A stretch of 64,000 nt of DNA, from the NCBI RefSeq assembly GCF_026236535.1, contig NZ_JAHTMW010000003.1:186001-250000 (forward strand). The letters are read 5' to 3'. Under the pieces are notes generated by a model. The model was not told the origin of the DNA, ran no database searches, and saw only the letters and a program-made list of their open reading frames with translations. Position numbers and translations under genes: made by a program. Positions 16,785-24,201 of this stretch are shown in pieces (the stretch's first letter is position 1; each line of letters opens with the position of its first letter). This DNA comes from Streptomyces sp. SKN60 (lineage in GTDB: Bacteria; Actinomycetota; Actinomycetes; Streptomycetales; Streptomycetaceae).

Positions 16785-17621
16785 ATGGCTACCGGGATAC
16801 GCGGGATACGAAAGACACGTCCTGCAGGACCGGGGCCGACGGCTACCCCCGGACGGCCGCCGCTGGTACGCGAGCTGTTGCTGGTCACGGCGCTGTTCCT
16901 GGTCTACAAGTTCGGCCGGCTCTTCGCGAACGGGCACGAGACCCGGGCCTTCCACAACGCCGACCGCGTGTGGGACCTGGAGCGGGCCGTGCACCTGCCC
17001 GGCGAGGGCGCGGTCCAGCAGCTGCTGCTGCACGGCGAGGGGCTGATCCGGGCCGCGAACACCTACTACGCGGCCGTGCACTTCCCGGCCACCCTGGTCT
17101 TCCTCGGCTGGCTGTACTGGCGCCGGCCCGCCCACTACCTCTGGTCCCGCCGGGTGCTCGCCCTCCTCACCGCCGCCGCGCTCGCGCTGCACCTGCTGCT
17201 GCCGCTCGCGCCGCCCCGGATGCTCGCGGCGAGCGGGCTCGTCGACACCGCGCGGGTGTACGGCCCCTCCGTCTACGGCGCGACGCCCGAGGCCGACTCG
17301 ATGGCGAACCAGTTCGCGGCGATGCCCTCGCTGCACTTCGGCTGGGCCCTGATGGTCGCGATCGGCATCATCGCCGCGACCCGCACCCGAGCCCGCTGGC
17401 TCTGGCTGCTGCACCCGCTGCTCACCCTGCTCGTCATCGTCGGCACCGCCAACCACTACTGGTTCGACGCGCTGGTCGCCGCCGCGCTGCTCGGCCTCGC
17501 CCTGCTCGCCGTACCGGCACCGGTGCGGCGCCGCCGCCCGCCGTACGACGACCTCCAGGCGAGGCCGCCGGTGCCGCGCACTCCCGTCACCGCCGCCGCT
17601 GCCGCCGGAGCGCTCCGATGA
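16785..17621 (+). CDS. PAP2-superfamily membrane phosphatase/phosphotransferase
   Basis: A 278-residue polytopic protein of the PAP2_3 (inositolphosphotransferase/Aur1-like) group. Late motifs MPSLHFGWALMVAIG and NHYWFDALVAA hold the phosphatase-type histidines and Asp, and about six membrane segments are present. Such enzymes remove or transfer lipid-linked phosphate groups at the membrane face. ATG at 16785 has AAAAAGGGG before it; an upstream in-frame ATG would start inside the operator palindrome. The stop overlaps the start of the DMT permease by 4 bases. Expression is probably controlled by the divergent TetR protein. Confidence 0.85.
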   Translation: MATGIRGIRKTRPAGPGPTATPGRPPLVRELLLVTALFLVYKFGRLFANGHETRAFHNADRVWDLERAVHLPGEGAVQQLLLHGEGLIRAANTYYAAVHFPATLVFLGWLYWRRPAHYLWSRRVLALLTAAALALHLLLPLAPPRMLAASGLVDTARVYGPSVYGATPEADSMANQFAAMPSLHFGWALMVAIGIIAATRTRARWLWLLHPLLTLLVIVGTANHYWFDALVAAALLGLALLAVPAPVRRRRPPYDDLQARPPVPRTPVTAAAAAGALR

Positions 17622-18721
17622 GCGCCACGATGAGCGCCGGGGGCGGGGCGGCCGGCACGGTCGTCGCGGTCCTGCTCTCCCTCGTCTCGGCCGCCGGCTA
17701 CGCCCTCGCCGCCGTCGCCCAGTCGCGTCTCGCCTCGGCCTCGGCCGGCGGGCGCGGCGCGCTGCGCCGGCTGCTCGGCCGCCCGCAGTGGTGGTCGGCG
17801 GTGGGTCTGAACGCCGCCGGCGCGCTGGCGCACGTCGCCGCCCTCCACTACGGACCGCTCACCCTCGTCCAGCCGCTCGGCGCGCTGACCCTGGTGGCGG
17901 CGCTGCCGATCGGGGCGTACGGGGCACACCGGCGGGTCTCGCGGATCGAGTGGCGCGGTGCGCTGTGGACCCTCGCGGGCCTGGTCGGGCTGGTGGCCGT
18001 GACCGGGCCGGTCGCGCCGGAGGAGGCGCTCGACCTGCGCGAGACCCTGGTCGTCACCGGCGTGACCCTGCTGCTCATCGGACTGCTCGCCGCGCGCGGC
18101 CGGGCCGGGGCCGGCGGCCGGGAGCGGGGCCGGGGGCTCGGGCACGCGACGGCGTCCGGGGTGGCCTCGGCGGTCGGCTCCGCGCTGACCCAGACCCTGA
18201 CCGTCGCGCTCGCCCGCGACCTGCCCGGCGGCCCCACCGCCTGGTGGCAGACGGCACTGCTCGCGGTCCTGATCGCCGCCTTCGCCGCCGGCGGCCTGCT
18301 GCTCTCCCAGTCCGCCTACCGCGGCGGCCTCGCCGCCCCGCTCGCCGTCGTCAACCTCTCCAACCCGGCCGCCGCCGCGGTCATCGGCGTGGCCCTGCTC
18401 GGCGAGACCTTCCGCGCGGGCGTCTGGGGCTGGGCGGTCGCCGCAGCGGCGGCGCTGGTGGCGGCGCGCGGCGTGGTCCTGCTGACGACGGGCGTCGGGG
18501 CGGGGGCCGGGGGCGCGGGCGCCGACGGTACGGCGGCCGAGGGTGCGGACGCGGGCCCGGGCACAGGCGCAGGCGCAGGCGCAGGCAGCGGCACGGGGCC
18601 GACGCCGGTGCCGGTGCAGCGCGCGCAGGAGCCGCGCGACGAACCCGTACTCCTCGACGGGCCGCCGCTGCTCGTCGTACCGGACACGCTCCCCGCCCCC
18701 GAACCCATCTCGTCAGGTTGA
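17618..18721 (+). CDS. DMT-family permease
   Basis: A 367-residue multi-spanning protein of the drug/metabolite transporter type: paired hydrophobic helices in two repeats (AALHYGPLTLVQPLGALTLV and GGLAAPLAVVNLSNPAAAAV), about ten segments. The last 70 residues are a soluble low-complexity tail rich in Gly/Ala/Asp, encoded partly by a 6-bp tandem repeat. ATG at 17618 overlaps the PAP2 stop (ATGA), so the two are coupled and share TetR control. Substrate unknown. Confidence 0.84.
   Translation: MSATMSAGGGAAGTVVAVLLSLVSAAGYALAAVAQSRLASASAGGRGALRRLLGRPQWWSAVGLNAAGALAHVAALHYGPLTLVQPLGALTLVAALPIGAYGAHRRVSRIEWRGALWTLAGLVGLVAVTGPVAPEEALDLRETLVVTGVTLLLIGLLAARGRAGAGGRERGRGLGHATASGVASAVGSALTQTLTVALARDLPGGPTAWWQTALLAVLIAAFAAGGLLLSQSAYRGGLAAPLAVVNLSNPAAAAVIGVALLGETFRAGVWGWAVAAAAALVAARGVVLLTTGVGAGAGGAGADGTAAEGADAGPGTGAGAGAGSGTGPTPVPVQRAQEPRDEPVLLDGPPLLVVPDTLPAPEPISSG
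18564..18587 (+). repeat. 6-bp tandem repeat in DMT gene tail
   Basis: CAGGCG is repeated three times, followed by a fourth copy with one change (18564-18587). It encodes the Gly-Ala run of the cytoplasmic C-tail. Copy-number change would not shift frame. Confidence 0.85.
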
Positions 18722-18747
18722 CGAAAAGAACCGCCCACCCCTATCGT
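18718..18747 (+). promoter_or_regulatory. HrdB-type promoter for SPFH gene
   Basis: TTGACG at 18718-18723 and TATCGT at 18742-18747 are separated by 18 bases and match the -35/-10 of the housekeeping sigma factor. The -35 overlaps the stop codon of the upstream DMT gene. The SPFH start codon follows 27 bases after the -10. Confidence 0.6.
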
Positions 18748-18774
18748 CCATGCGACGACAAGGGGAGGTTCATC

Positions 18775-19812
18775 ATGGCCGACATCACCCGCCGGGCCGG
18801 CTGGCGCCATCTGCGGTCCGCGCCCACCGCGCACGTCCGCCACCACCGGGGCGGCAAGCTGGTCCACGAGGGGACCGGGCTGAGCTTCTGGTTCCGCTCG
18901 CTGTCGGCCGCGCTGTCCGAGGTGCCGGTCGACGACCGCGAGCTGGCCATGGCGTTCCACGCCCGTACCGCGGACTTCCAGGACGTGAGCGTCCAGTCGA
19001 CCGTCACGTACCGGATCGGGGACCCGGCGGCCGCCGCCACCCGGCTCGACTTCTCGCTCGACCCGGACACCGGCGCCTGGCGCGGCACCCCGCTGGAGCA
19101 GATCGGCACGCTGCTCACCGAGACCGCGCAGCAGCACGCGCTCGCCGTGCTGGCCCGGATACCGCTCGCCGAGGCGCTGGTCGACGGCGTCGGCGCGGTG
19201 CGCGAGCGGATGGCCGCCGGGCTCGCGGCCGAGCCGCGGCTGCCGGAGACCGGCATCGAGGTGGTGGCGGTACGGGTCGTGGCGCTGCGCCCCGAACCCG
19301 AGGTCGAGCGCGCGCTGCGCACCCCGGCGCGCGAGCAGATCCAGCAGGAGGCCGACCGGGCGACGTACGAGCGGCGGGCCGTCGCCGTCGAGCGCGAGCG
19401 CGCCATCGCCGAGAACGAGCTGGCCAGCAAGATCGAGCTGGCCCGGCAGGAGGAGCGGCTGGTCGACCAGCGCGGCATCAACGCCCGCCGCGAGGCGGAG
19501 GAGGGCGCGGCGGCCGACGCGGTACGGGCCGAGGCCGAGGCCGCCCGCACGGTGCGGCTCGCGCGGGCGGAGGCGGAGGCGGCGCGGGAGGTCGGCGCGG
19601 CGCGCGCCGAGGCGCAGGCGGCGTGGCTGCGGGCGCACGCCGAGGTCGCCCCGGCGACCCTGCACGCGCTCGCCGCGACCCGGGCGGCCGAGCAGCTGCC
19701 CAGGATCCAGAACCTCACGCTGTCGCCGGACGTCGTGACCGGGCTGCTCGCGAAGCTCGGCGGCGGCGGTGACGGCAGCGGTGAGAGCCGGGGTGGGGGC
19801 GCGCGGTCATGA
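18775..19812 (+). CDS. SPFH/band-7 domain protein
   Basis: A 345-residue protein of the stomatin/prohibitin/flotillin superfamily. The SPFH domain occupies about residues 15-190 (VQSTVTYRIGDPAAAATRLDF, then GIEVVAVRVVALRPEPEVE). It is followed by a long Glu/Ala/Arg coiled coil (about 195-300) and a Gly-rich tail. No N-terminal membrane anchor is obvious, so association with membrane or partner would be peripheral. ATG has AGGGGAGG before it. The last four bases overlap the next gene, a NAD-kinase-like protein, implying coupled synthesis. Function is likely scaffolding; the client is unknown. Confidence 0.86.
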   Translation: MADITRRAGWRHLRSAPTAHVRHHRGGKLVHEGTGLSFWFRSLSAALSEVPVDDRELAMAFHARTADFQDVSVQSTVTYRIGDPAAAATRLDFSLDPDTGAWRGTPLEQIGTLLTETAQQHALAVLARIPLAEALVDGVGAVRERMAAGLAAEPRLPETGIEVVAVRVVALRPEPEVERALRTPAREQIQQEADRATYERRAVAVERERAIAENELASKIELARQEERLVDQRGINARREAEEGAAADAVRAEAEAARTVRLARAEAEAAREVGAARAEAQAAWLRAHAEVAPATLHALAATRAAEQLPRIQNLTLSPDVVTGLLAKLGGGGDGSGESRGGGARS

Positions 19813-20711
19813 GCCTGGCGCCGCGGGCGGTGCTCGTCCACCGCACCACGGAGTACGAGGAGTTGCTCGCCCGGCACGGCACGCACGGGCAGGCCGCGTT
19901 CCAACTGGCCGCGCGGGGCCGCTCGGTGGACGAGGTCCGGGAGCGGCACGAGCGCAACGGGCGGGCGCTCGCCGAGGTCGCGGCGGCCGTGCCGCTGCGC
20001 TGGCGGCAGGCCCGGGTGGAGCGGGCGGACCTGGACCGGTTCCTGTTCGTTCCGGAGGACGTGGTCGTGGTGGTCGGGCAGGACGGTCTGGTGGCGAATG
20101 TCGCCAAGTATCTGACCGGGCAGCCGGTGGTCGGGATCGACGCCGATCCGGGGCGCAATCCGGGCGTCCTGGTCCGCCACCGGCCGCGCGACGCGCGCCG
20201 GCTGCTTCCGTCGGCGGCGGGCGCCGCGGCGGCGCGGACGGGCGCGGACCTGCTCACGATGGCGGAGGCCGTCACGGACGACGCGCAGCGGCTGCTCGCC
20301 CTCAACGAGATCTACATCGGCCCGCCGGGCCACCAGACCGCCCGCTACACGCTGCGCGCCCCGTCGGCGGCGCCCGAGGCGCAGGCCTCGTCGGGCGTGC
20401 TCATCGGCACGGGTACGGGCGCCACCGGCTGGCTGCGCTCGCTCTGGCAGCAGCGTGCCAGCGCCCTGCCGCTGCCCGCCGCGACGGACGCGCGGCTCGC
20501 CTGGACGGTACGGGAGGCCTGGCCGTCGCCGGTCACCGGCACCGCGCGGGTGGAGGGGCTGCTCGGCGCGGGCGAACGGCTCGGTCTGGTCGTGGAGTCG
20601 GACCGGCTCGTGGCCTTCGGGGACGGAATGGAGGCGGACGCGCTGGAGTTGACGTGGGGTCAGTCGGTGCGGGTGGGGGTGGCGGAGACGGCGCTGCGGC
20701 TGGTGGGGTGA
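19809..20711 (+). CDS. NAD kinase-like protein
   Basis: A 300-residue protein resembling the NAD/NADH kinase fold. VVVVGQDGLVANVAKYL stands where kinases have GGDG. It is followed by a DADPGRNPGVLVRHRP segment, LNEIYIG in place of the NE-containing strand, and GTGTGATGW for the glycine-rich loop. The first Gly of GGDG is changed (VGQDG), so activity is not certain; the catalytic-type Asp is kept. ATG overlaps the SPFH gene by 4 bases. It may phosphorylate NAD or a related nucleotide, perhaps at a membrane scaffold formed by the partner. It differs from a housekeeping NAD kinase. Confidence 0.72.
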   Translation: MSLAPRAVLVHRTTEYEELLARHGTHGQAAFQLAARGRSVDEVRERHERNGRALAEVAAAVPLRWRQARVERADLDRFLFVPEDVVVVVGQDGLVANVAKYLTGQPVVGIDADPGRNPGVLVRHRPRDARRLLPSAAGAAAARTGADLLTMAEAVTDDAQRLLALNEIYIGPPGHQTARYTLRAPSAAPEAQASSGVLIGTGTGATGWLRSLWQQRASALPLPAATDARLAWTVREAWPSPVTGTARVEGLLGAGERLGLVVESDRLVAFGDGMEADALELTWGQSVRVGVAETALRLVG

Positions 20712-20848
20712 GCCGGTCGGTACGCGGGCGCGGCGGCGCGGCGGCGCGGCCGGAAAGCGACGGCGGGGGAACGTGCGGGGCCGCCGGCGGGATTATGCTC
20801 GGCCGCCGCCCCACCGCCCGCACTTCGCCCGCCGTCGAAGGGACCCCC

Positions 20849-21697
20849 ATGACCCTCCACGTCTCCCGCGCCTCCCTCCAGGACTGGGCCCTGGTGCGCG
20901 AGTGGTGCGCCGAGGAGGGCTGGAACCCGGGTGCGGCGGACGCCGGGGCGTTCTTCGCGCAGGACCCGGAGGGCTTCTTCGTCGGGCGGATCGACGGGGA
21001 GCCGGTGTCCGCGATCTCGGTCGTCAACTACAGCGACGCGTATTCCTTCCTCGGGTTCTATCTGGTACGGCCGGAGCTGCGCGGTCTCGGCCACGGTCTG
21101 GCGACCTGGCGCACCGCGCTCGCGCACGCGGGCGACCGGACGGTGGGGCTCGACGGGGTGCCCGCGCAGCAGGACAACTACCGCCGCTCGGGCTTCGCCC
21201 CGGCCTACCGCACGGCCCGCTACGTGGGCGAAGTCCCGCCGCCCGAGCGGCCGGTGGCGGATGTGGTGGCGGCGGAGCGGGTGGATCGGGCCGAGCTCGC
21301 CGCGTACGACAGCGCGTGCCATCCGGCCGACCGCCCGAGCTTCCTGGCGCCCTGGCTGAGCACCCCGGGACACCGGGCCCTGGTCCGGCTCACGGACGGG
21401 CGGATCAGCGGCTACGGCGTGGTCCGCCCGGCGGAGTCGGAGGCCCGGATCGGCCCGCTCTTCGCCGACACCCCGGCCGACGCGTCCGCCCTCCTCGACG
21501 CCCTCGCCACGGAGGCCCGCGCCTTCGGTTCCCCCCGCGTCGCCGTCGACATGCCCGAGTCCAACCCCGCCGCCGCCCCCCTCGCCCTCTCCCGCGCCCT
21601 GACCCCCACCTTCGAAACGGCCCGCATGTACACGGGCCCGATCCGCCCGATCGCCCAAGAGCGGGTGTTCGGCGTGACAACCCTCGAACTGGGCTGA
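20849..21697 (+). CDS. GNAT-family N-acetyltransferase
   Basis: A 282-residue protein with an N-terminal GNAT domain: RGLGHGLATWRTAL is the acetyl-CoA pyrophosphate loop and FYLVRPELRG the preceding strand. A second C-terminal domain of about 130 residues (SGYGVVRPAESEARIGPLFAD) follows, as in the two-domain YitI-like subgroup. ATG at 20849 lies 138 bases after the NAD-kinase-like gene, with GAAGGGA upstream. The acceptor substrate is unknown. Confidence 0.85.
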   Translation: MTLHVSRASLQDWALVREWCAEEGWNPGAADAGAFFAQDPEGFFVGRIDGEPVSAISVVNYSDAYSFLGFYLVRPELRGLGHGLATWRTALAHAGDRTVGLDGVPAQQDNYRRSGFAPAYRTARYVGEVPPPERPVADVVAAERVDRAELAAYDSACHPADRPSFLAPWLSTPGHRALVRLTDGRISGYGVVRPAESEARIGPLFADTPADASALLDALATEARAFGSPRVAVDMPESNPAAAPLALSRALTPTFETARMYTGPIRPIAQERVFGVTTLELG

Positions 21698-22123
21698 ACC
21701 GCCCACGGCCGGGCGGAGCGCCTCCGTCCGGCCGCGCCGGACACCGGCCGGGGACCGGTTCGCCCTCGTGGGGGCGTTCTCCCTGGTCCGGGGCCTGTTG
21801 CCCGGGGCAATCGTCAGGTTTCCTTCCCCGCACCCTCCCCCACCCTCCCCCTGAACCCGACAAGGGTTTTCCCCGTATCGAGTTCACCTCGGCGTTCCCT
21901 ACTGTCTGCCGCACCGGCAGCTCTTTCCCCACCTCCACCTGTCAGGTGCATGAGGACGGGTGACGGGTGTCCGCCGGGGACGGCCTTGACCCGGGTCGTC
22001 GCGCCGGTGGCGGCGCACGGGCCCCCACGCCCAGGGAGCGAAGGACCGCGACCCCACTTCGCGCCGACGTTCCCGCGCCGCCGCCACTGCTCCCTCACGT
22101 CGTAATTCCGAAAGGGCCACACC
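21698..22123. other. Gene-free leader of subtilisin gene
   Basis: This 426-base stretch holds no credible gene. It contains a 10-bp tandem duplication CACCCTCCCC at 21831-21850, a weak promoter candidate (TCGAGT at 21878-21883, 16-base spacer, TACTGT at 21900-21905), and a 13-bp palindrome at 21936-21948. If that promoter is used, the protease mRNA has a leader of about 210 bases. An aligned -10 would put the palindrome just downstream of the transcription start, where a repressor could act. Confidence 0.5.
21936..21948. promoter_or_regulatory. 13-bp palindrome CACCTGTCAGGTG, possible operator
   Basis: A perfect inverted repeat (6-bp arms, one central base) in the leader of the secreted protease gene, about 30 bases after the best -10 candidate. 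It could be a repressor site or a small RNA hairpin. No regulator is identified. Confidence 0.4.
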
Positions 22124-23962
22124 TTGAACGGTTCCAGGCGGAGAGTCATATCCGTGGTGGTCGCGAGTGCCGCGATCCTCGGCGCCGCTGCCACCACCAC
22201 CGGGGCGTTCGCCGCCGTCCCGGCCGCTCCTTCCCCGAAGCCGGCCGCGCCGGCCTCGCAGGCGATGACCGGGCTGCCCAGCGCGCCCGTCGAGAAGGTC
22301 ATCGTCACCTACAAGTCCTCGGCCGCCGAGGCCGGTTCGAACTCCGCCGCCGAGAGCGACGCCGCCGACAAGGGCGCCCGCACCGGCGAGAAGCTGTCCT
22401 TCGAGCGCCGCCTCGCCGGCGGCGCCGCGCTCGTCGACCTCGGCGGGTCCGCGGACAAGCAGGACGTCGCCGACGTCATGGCCGCGTTCAAGGCCGACCC
22501 GCAGGTCGCCTCGGTGGAGCCGGACATCCGCGCGTACCCGATGGCGGTCACGCCCAACGACACCGACTACGCCAAGCAGTGGGACCTCTTCGAGCCCACC
22601 GGCGGCATGAACGTCCCCACCGCCTGGGACAAGACGACCGGTTCCGGCGTCACCGTCGCCGTGATCGACACCGGCTACGCCGCCCACTCGGACCTGGCGA
22701 CGAACGTCGTCTCCGGTTACGACTTCATCTCCACCGCCGCCGACGCCCGCGACGGCAACGGCCGCGACGCGGACTCGAAGGACGAGGGCGACTGGAACGC
22801 CACCGACGGCGAGTGCGGCACCGGCTCCACCGCCTCGAACTCCTCCTGGCACGGCACCCACGTGGCCGGCACCATCGCCGCGGTCACCAACAACACCAAG
22901 GGCATCGCGGGCATCGCGTACAACGCGAAGATCCAGCCCGTGCGCGTGCTCGGCAAGTGCGGCGGCTCGTCCTCCGACATCGCCGACGCGATCACCTGGG
23001 CCTCCGGCGGCTCCGTGCCGGGCGTCCCGGCCAACCCGACGCCGGCCAAGGTCATCAACATGAGCCTGGGCGGCGCGAGCTCCACCTGCCCGAGCGTCTA
23101 CCAGACCGCGATCAACGGCGCCGTCTCGCGCGGCACCACCGTCGTCGTCGCCGCGGGCAACAGCAACGCCAACGCCTCCGGCTTCACCCCCGCGAACTGC
23201 TCCGGCGTCATCACCGTGGCGTCGACCAACCGCGCGGGCGCCCGGTCGTACTACTCCAACTACGGCTCCATCGTGGACGTGGCCGCGCCCGGCGGCGAGA
23301 CCCGCAACGCGACCGACACGCCCGGCACCGTCACCACCCCCGAGAACGCGATCTACTCGACGCTGAACTCGGGCCTGACGACCCAGTCGACCGAGACCTA
23401 CAAGCCCTACCAGGGCACCTCGATGGCGGCGCCGCACATCGCCGGTCTCGCCGCGCTCCTGAAGTCGGCCAAGTCGACCCTGACCCCGGCCGAGATCGAG
23501 TCGGCGATCAAGAACAACGCCCGCCCGCTCCCCGGCACCTGCACCGGCGGCTGCGGAACCGGCATCGCCGACACCGCCAAGACGGTGGACGCGGTCACCG
23601 GCGCGACCCCGCCGGCCGGCACCGTCTTCACGAACACGAACAACGTGACGATCTCGGACAACACCACCGTGTCGTCCTCGATCGCCGTCACCGGTCTGAC
23701 CGGCAACGCGCCCGCCGCCCTCAAGGTCGCCGTGGACATCAAGCACACCTACCGCGGCGACCTGGTCATCGACCTGATCGCCCCGGATGGCACCGTGCGC
23801 AACCTGAAGCAGTCCTCGTCGTCCGACGGCGCCGACAACGTCCTCACCACCTACACCGTGGACGCGTCGAGCGAGGTCGCGAACGGCACCTGGAAGCTGC
23901 AGGTCCGGGACGTGTACTCGGGTGACACCGGCTACATCGACTCCTGGGGCCTGACCTTCTGA
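22124..23962 (+). CDS. Secreted S8 subtilisin-like serine protease with P-domain
   Basis: A 612-residue exported protease. A Sec signal peptide (RRRVISVVVASAAILG, cleavage near AFAAV) and an I9-type propeptide (VEKVIVTYKSS) precede the S8 domain. The catalytic triad is Asp182 (VIDTGY), His243 (WHGTHVAG) and Ser433 (GTSMAAPH). A proprotein-convertase P-domain fills the last 105 residues (HTYRGDLVIDLIAPDG, GTWKLQVRDVYSGDTG). TTG at 22124 is supported by AAAGGG 8 bases upstream. The pre-pro-catalytic-P layout is complete. It acts outside the cell, probably in nutrient or developmental proteolysis. A terminator follows. Confidence 0.95.
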   Translation: MNGSRRRVISVVVASAAILGAAATTTGAFAAVPAAPSPKPAAPASQAMTGLPSAPVEKVIVTYKSSAAEAGSNSAAESDAADKGARTGEKLSFERRLAGGAALVDLGGSADKQDVADVMAAFKADPQVASVEPDIRAYPMAVTPNDTDYAKQWDLFEPTGGMNVPTAWDKTTGSGVTVAVIDTGYAAHSDLATNVVSGYDFISTAADARDGNGRDADSKDEGDWNATDGECGTGSTASNSSWHGTHVAGTIAAVTNNTKGIAGIAYNAKIQPVRVLGKCGGSSSDIADAITWASGGSVPGVPANPTPAKVINMSLGGASSTCPSVYQTAINGAVSRGTTVVVAAGNSNANASGFTPANCSGVITVASTNRAGARSYYSNYGSIVDVAAPGGETRNATDTPGTVTTPENAIYSTLNSGLTTQSTETYKPYQGTSMAAPHIAGLAALLKSAKSTLTPAEIESAIKNNARPLPGTCTGGCGTGIADTAKTVDAVTGATPPAGTVFTNTNNVTISDNTTVSSSIAVTGLTGNAPAALKVAVDIKHTYRGDLVIDLIAPDGTVRNLKQSSSSDGADNVLTTYTVDASSEVANGTWKLQVRDVYSGDTGYIDSWGLTF

Positions 23963-24031
23963 TCCACCCGATCCGCTCGTCGGATCGCCGCGGAACCACC
24001 CCCCACACACCAGCATCGTCGCTGGTCAGCG

Positions 24032-24061
24032 AAGCGCCCGTGGTCTACACCACGGGCGCTT
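24032..24061. terminator. Hairpin terminator after protease gene
   Basis: AAGCGCCCGTGG at 24032-24043 pairs perfectly with 24050-24061 around a 6-base loop (TCTACA). It lies 70 bases after the protease stop. Confidence 0.88.
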
Positions 24062-24201
24062 CCGGCAGTTGGGCGGGAACGGCTCACCGGAGCCGGTTGT
24101 CCGTATGCCGGACAAGGGGCCTGGACTCAGCCGCCTCGCTCCGTATTCTCTGCGCAACGGGCTCATGGGGCAGGGCCCGAGCTCCGGAGGGTGGTGGACA
24201 C

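Noticed and set aside
21899..24016. 705-codon minus-strand open frame across the subtilisin gene
   Set aside because: Low-complexity Gly/Arg/Val sequence with no domain; the plus-strand protease is fully supported.
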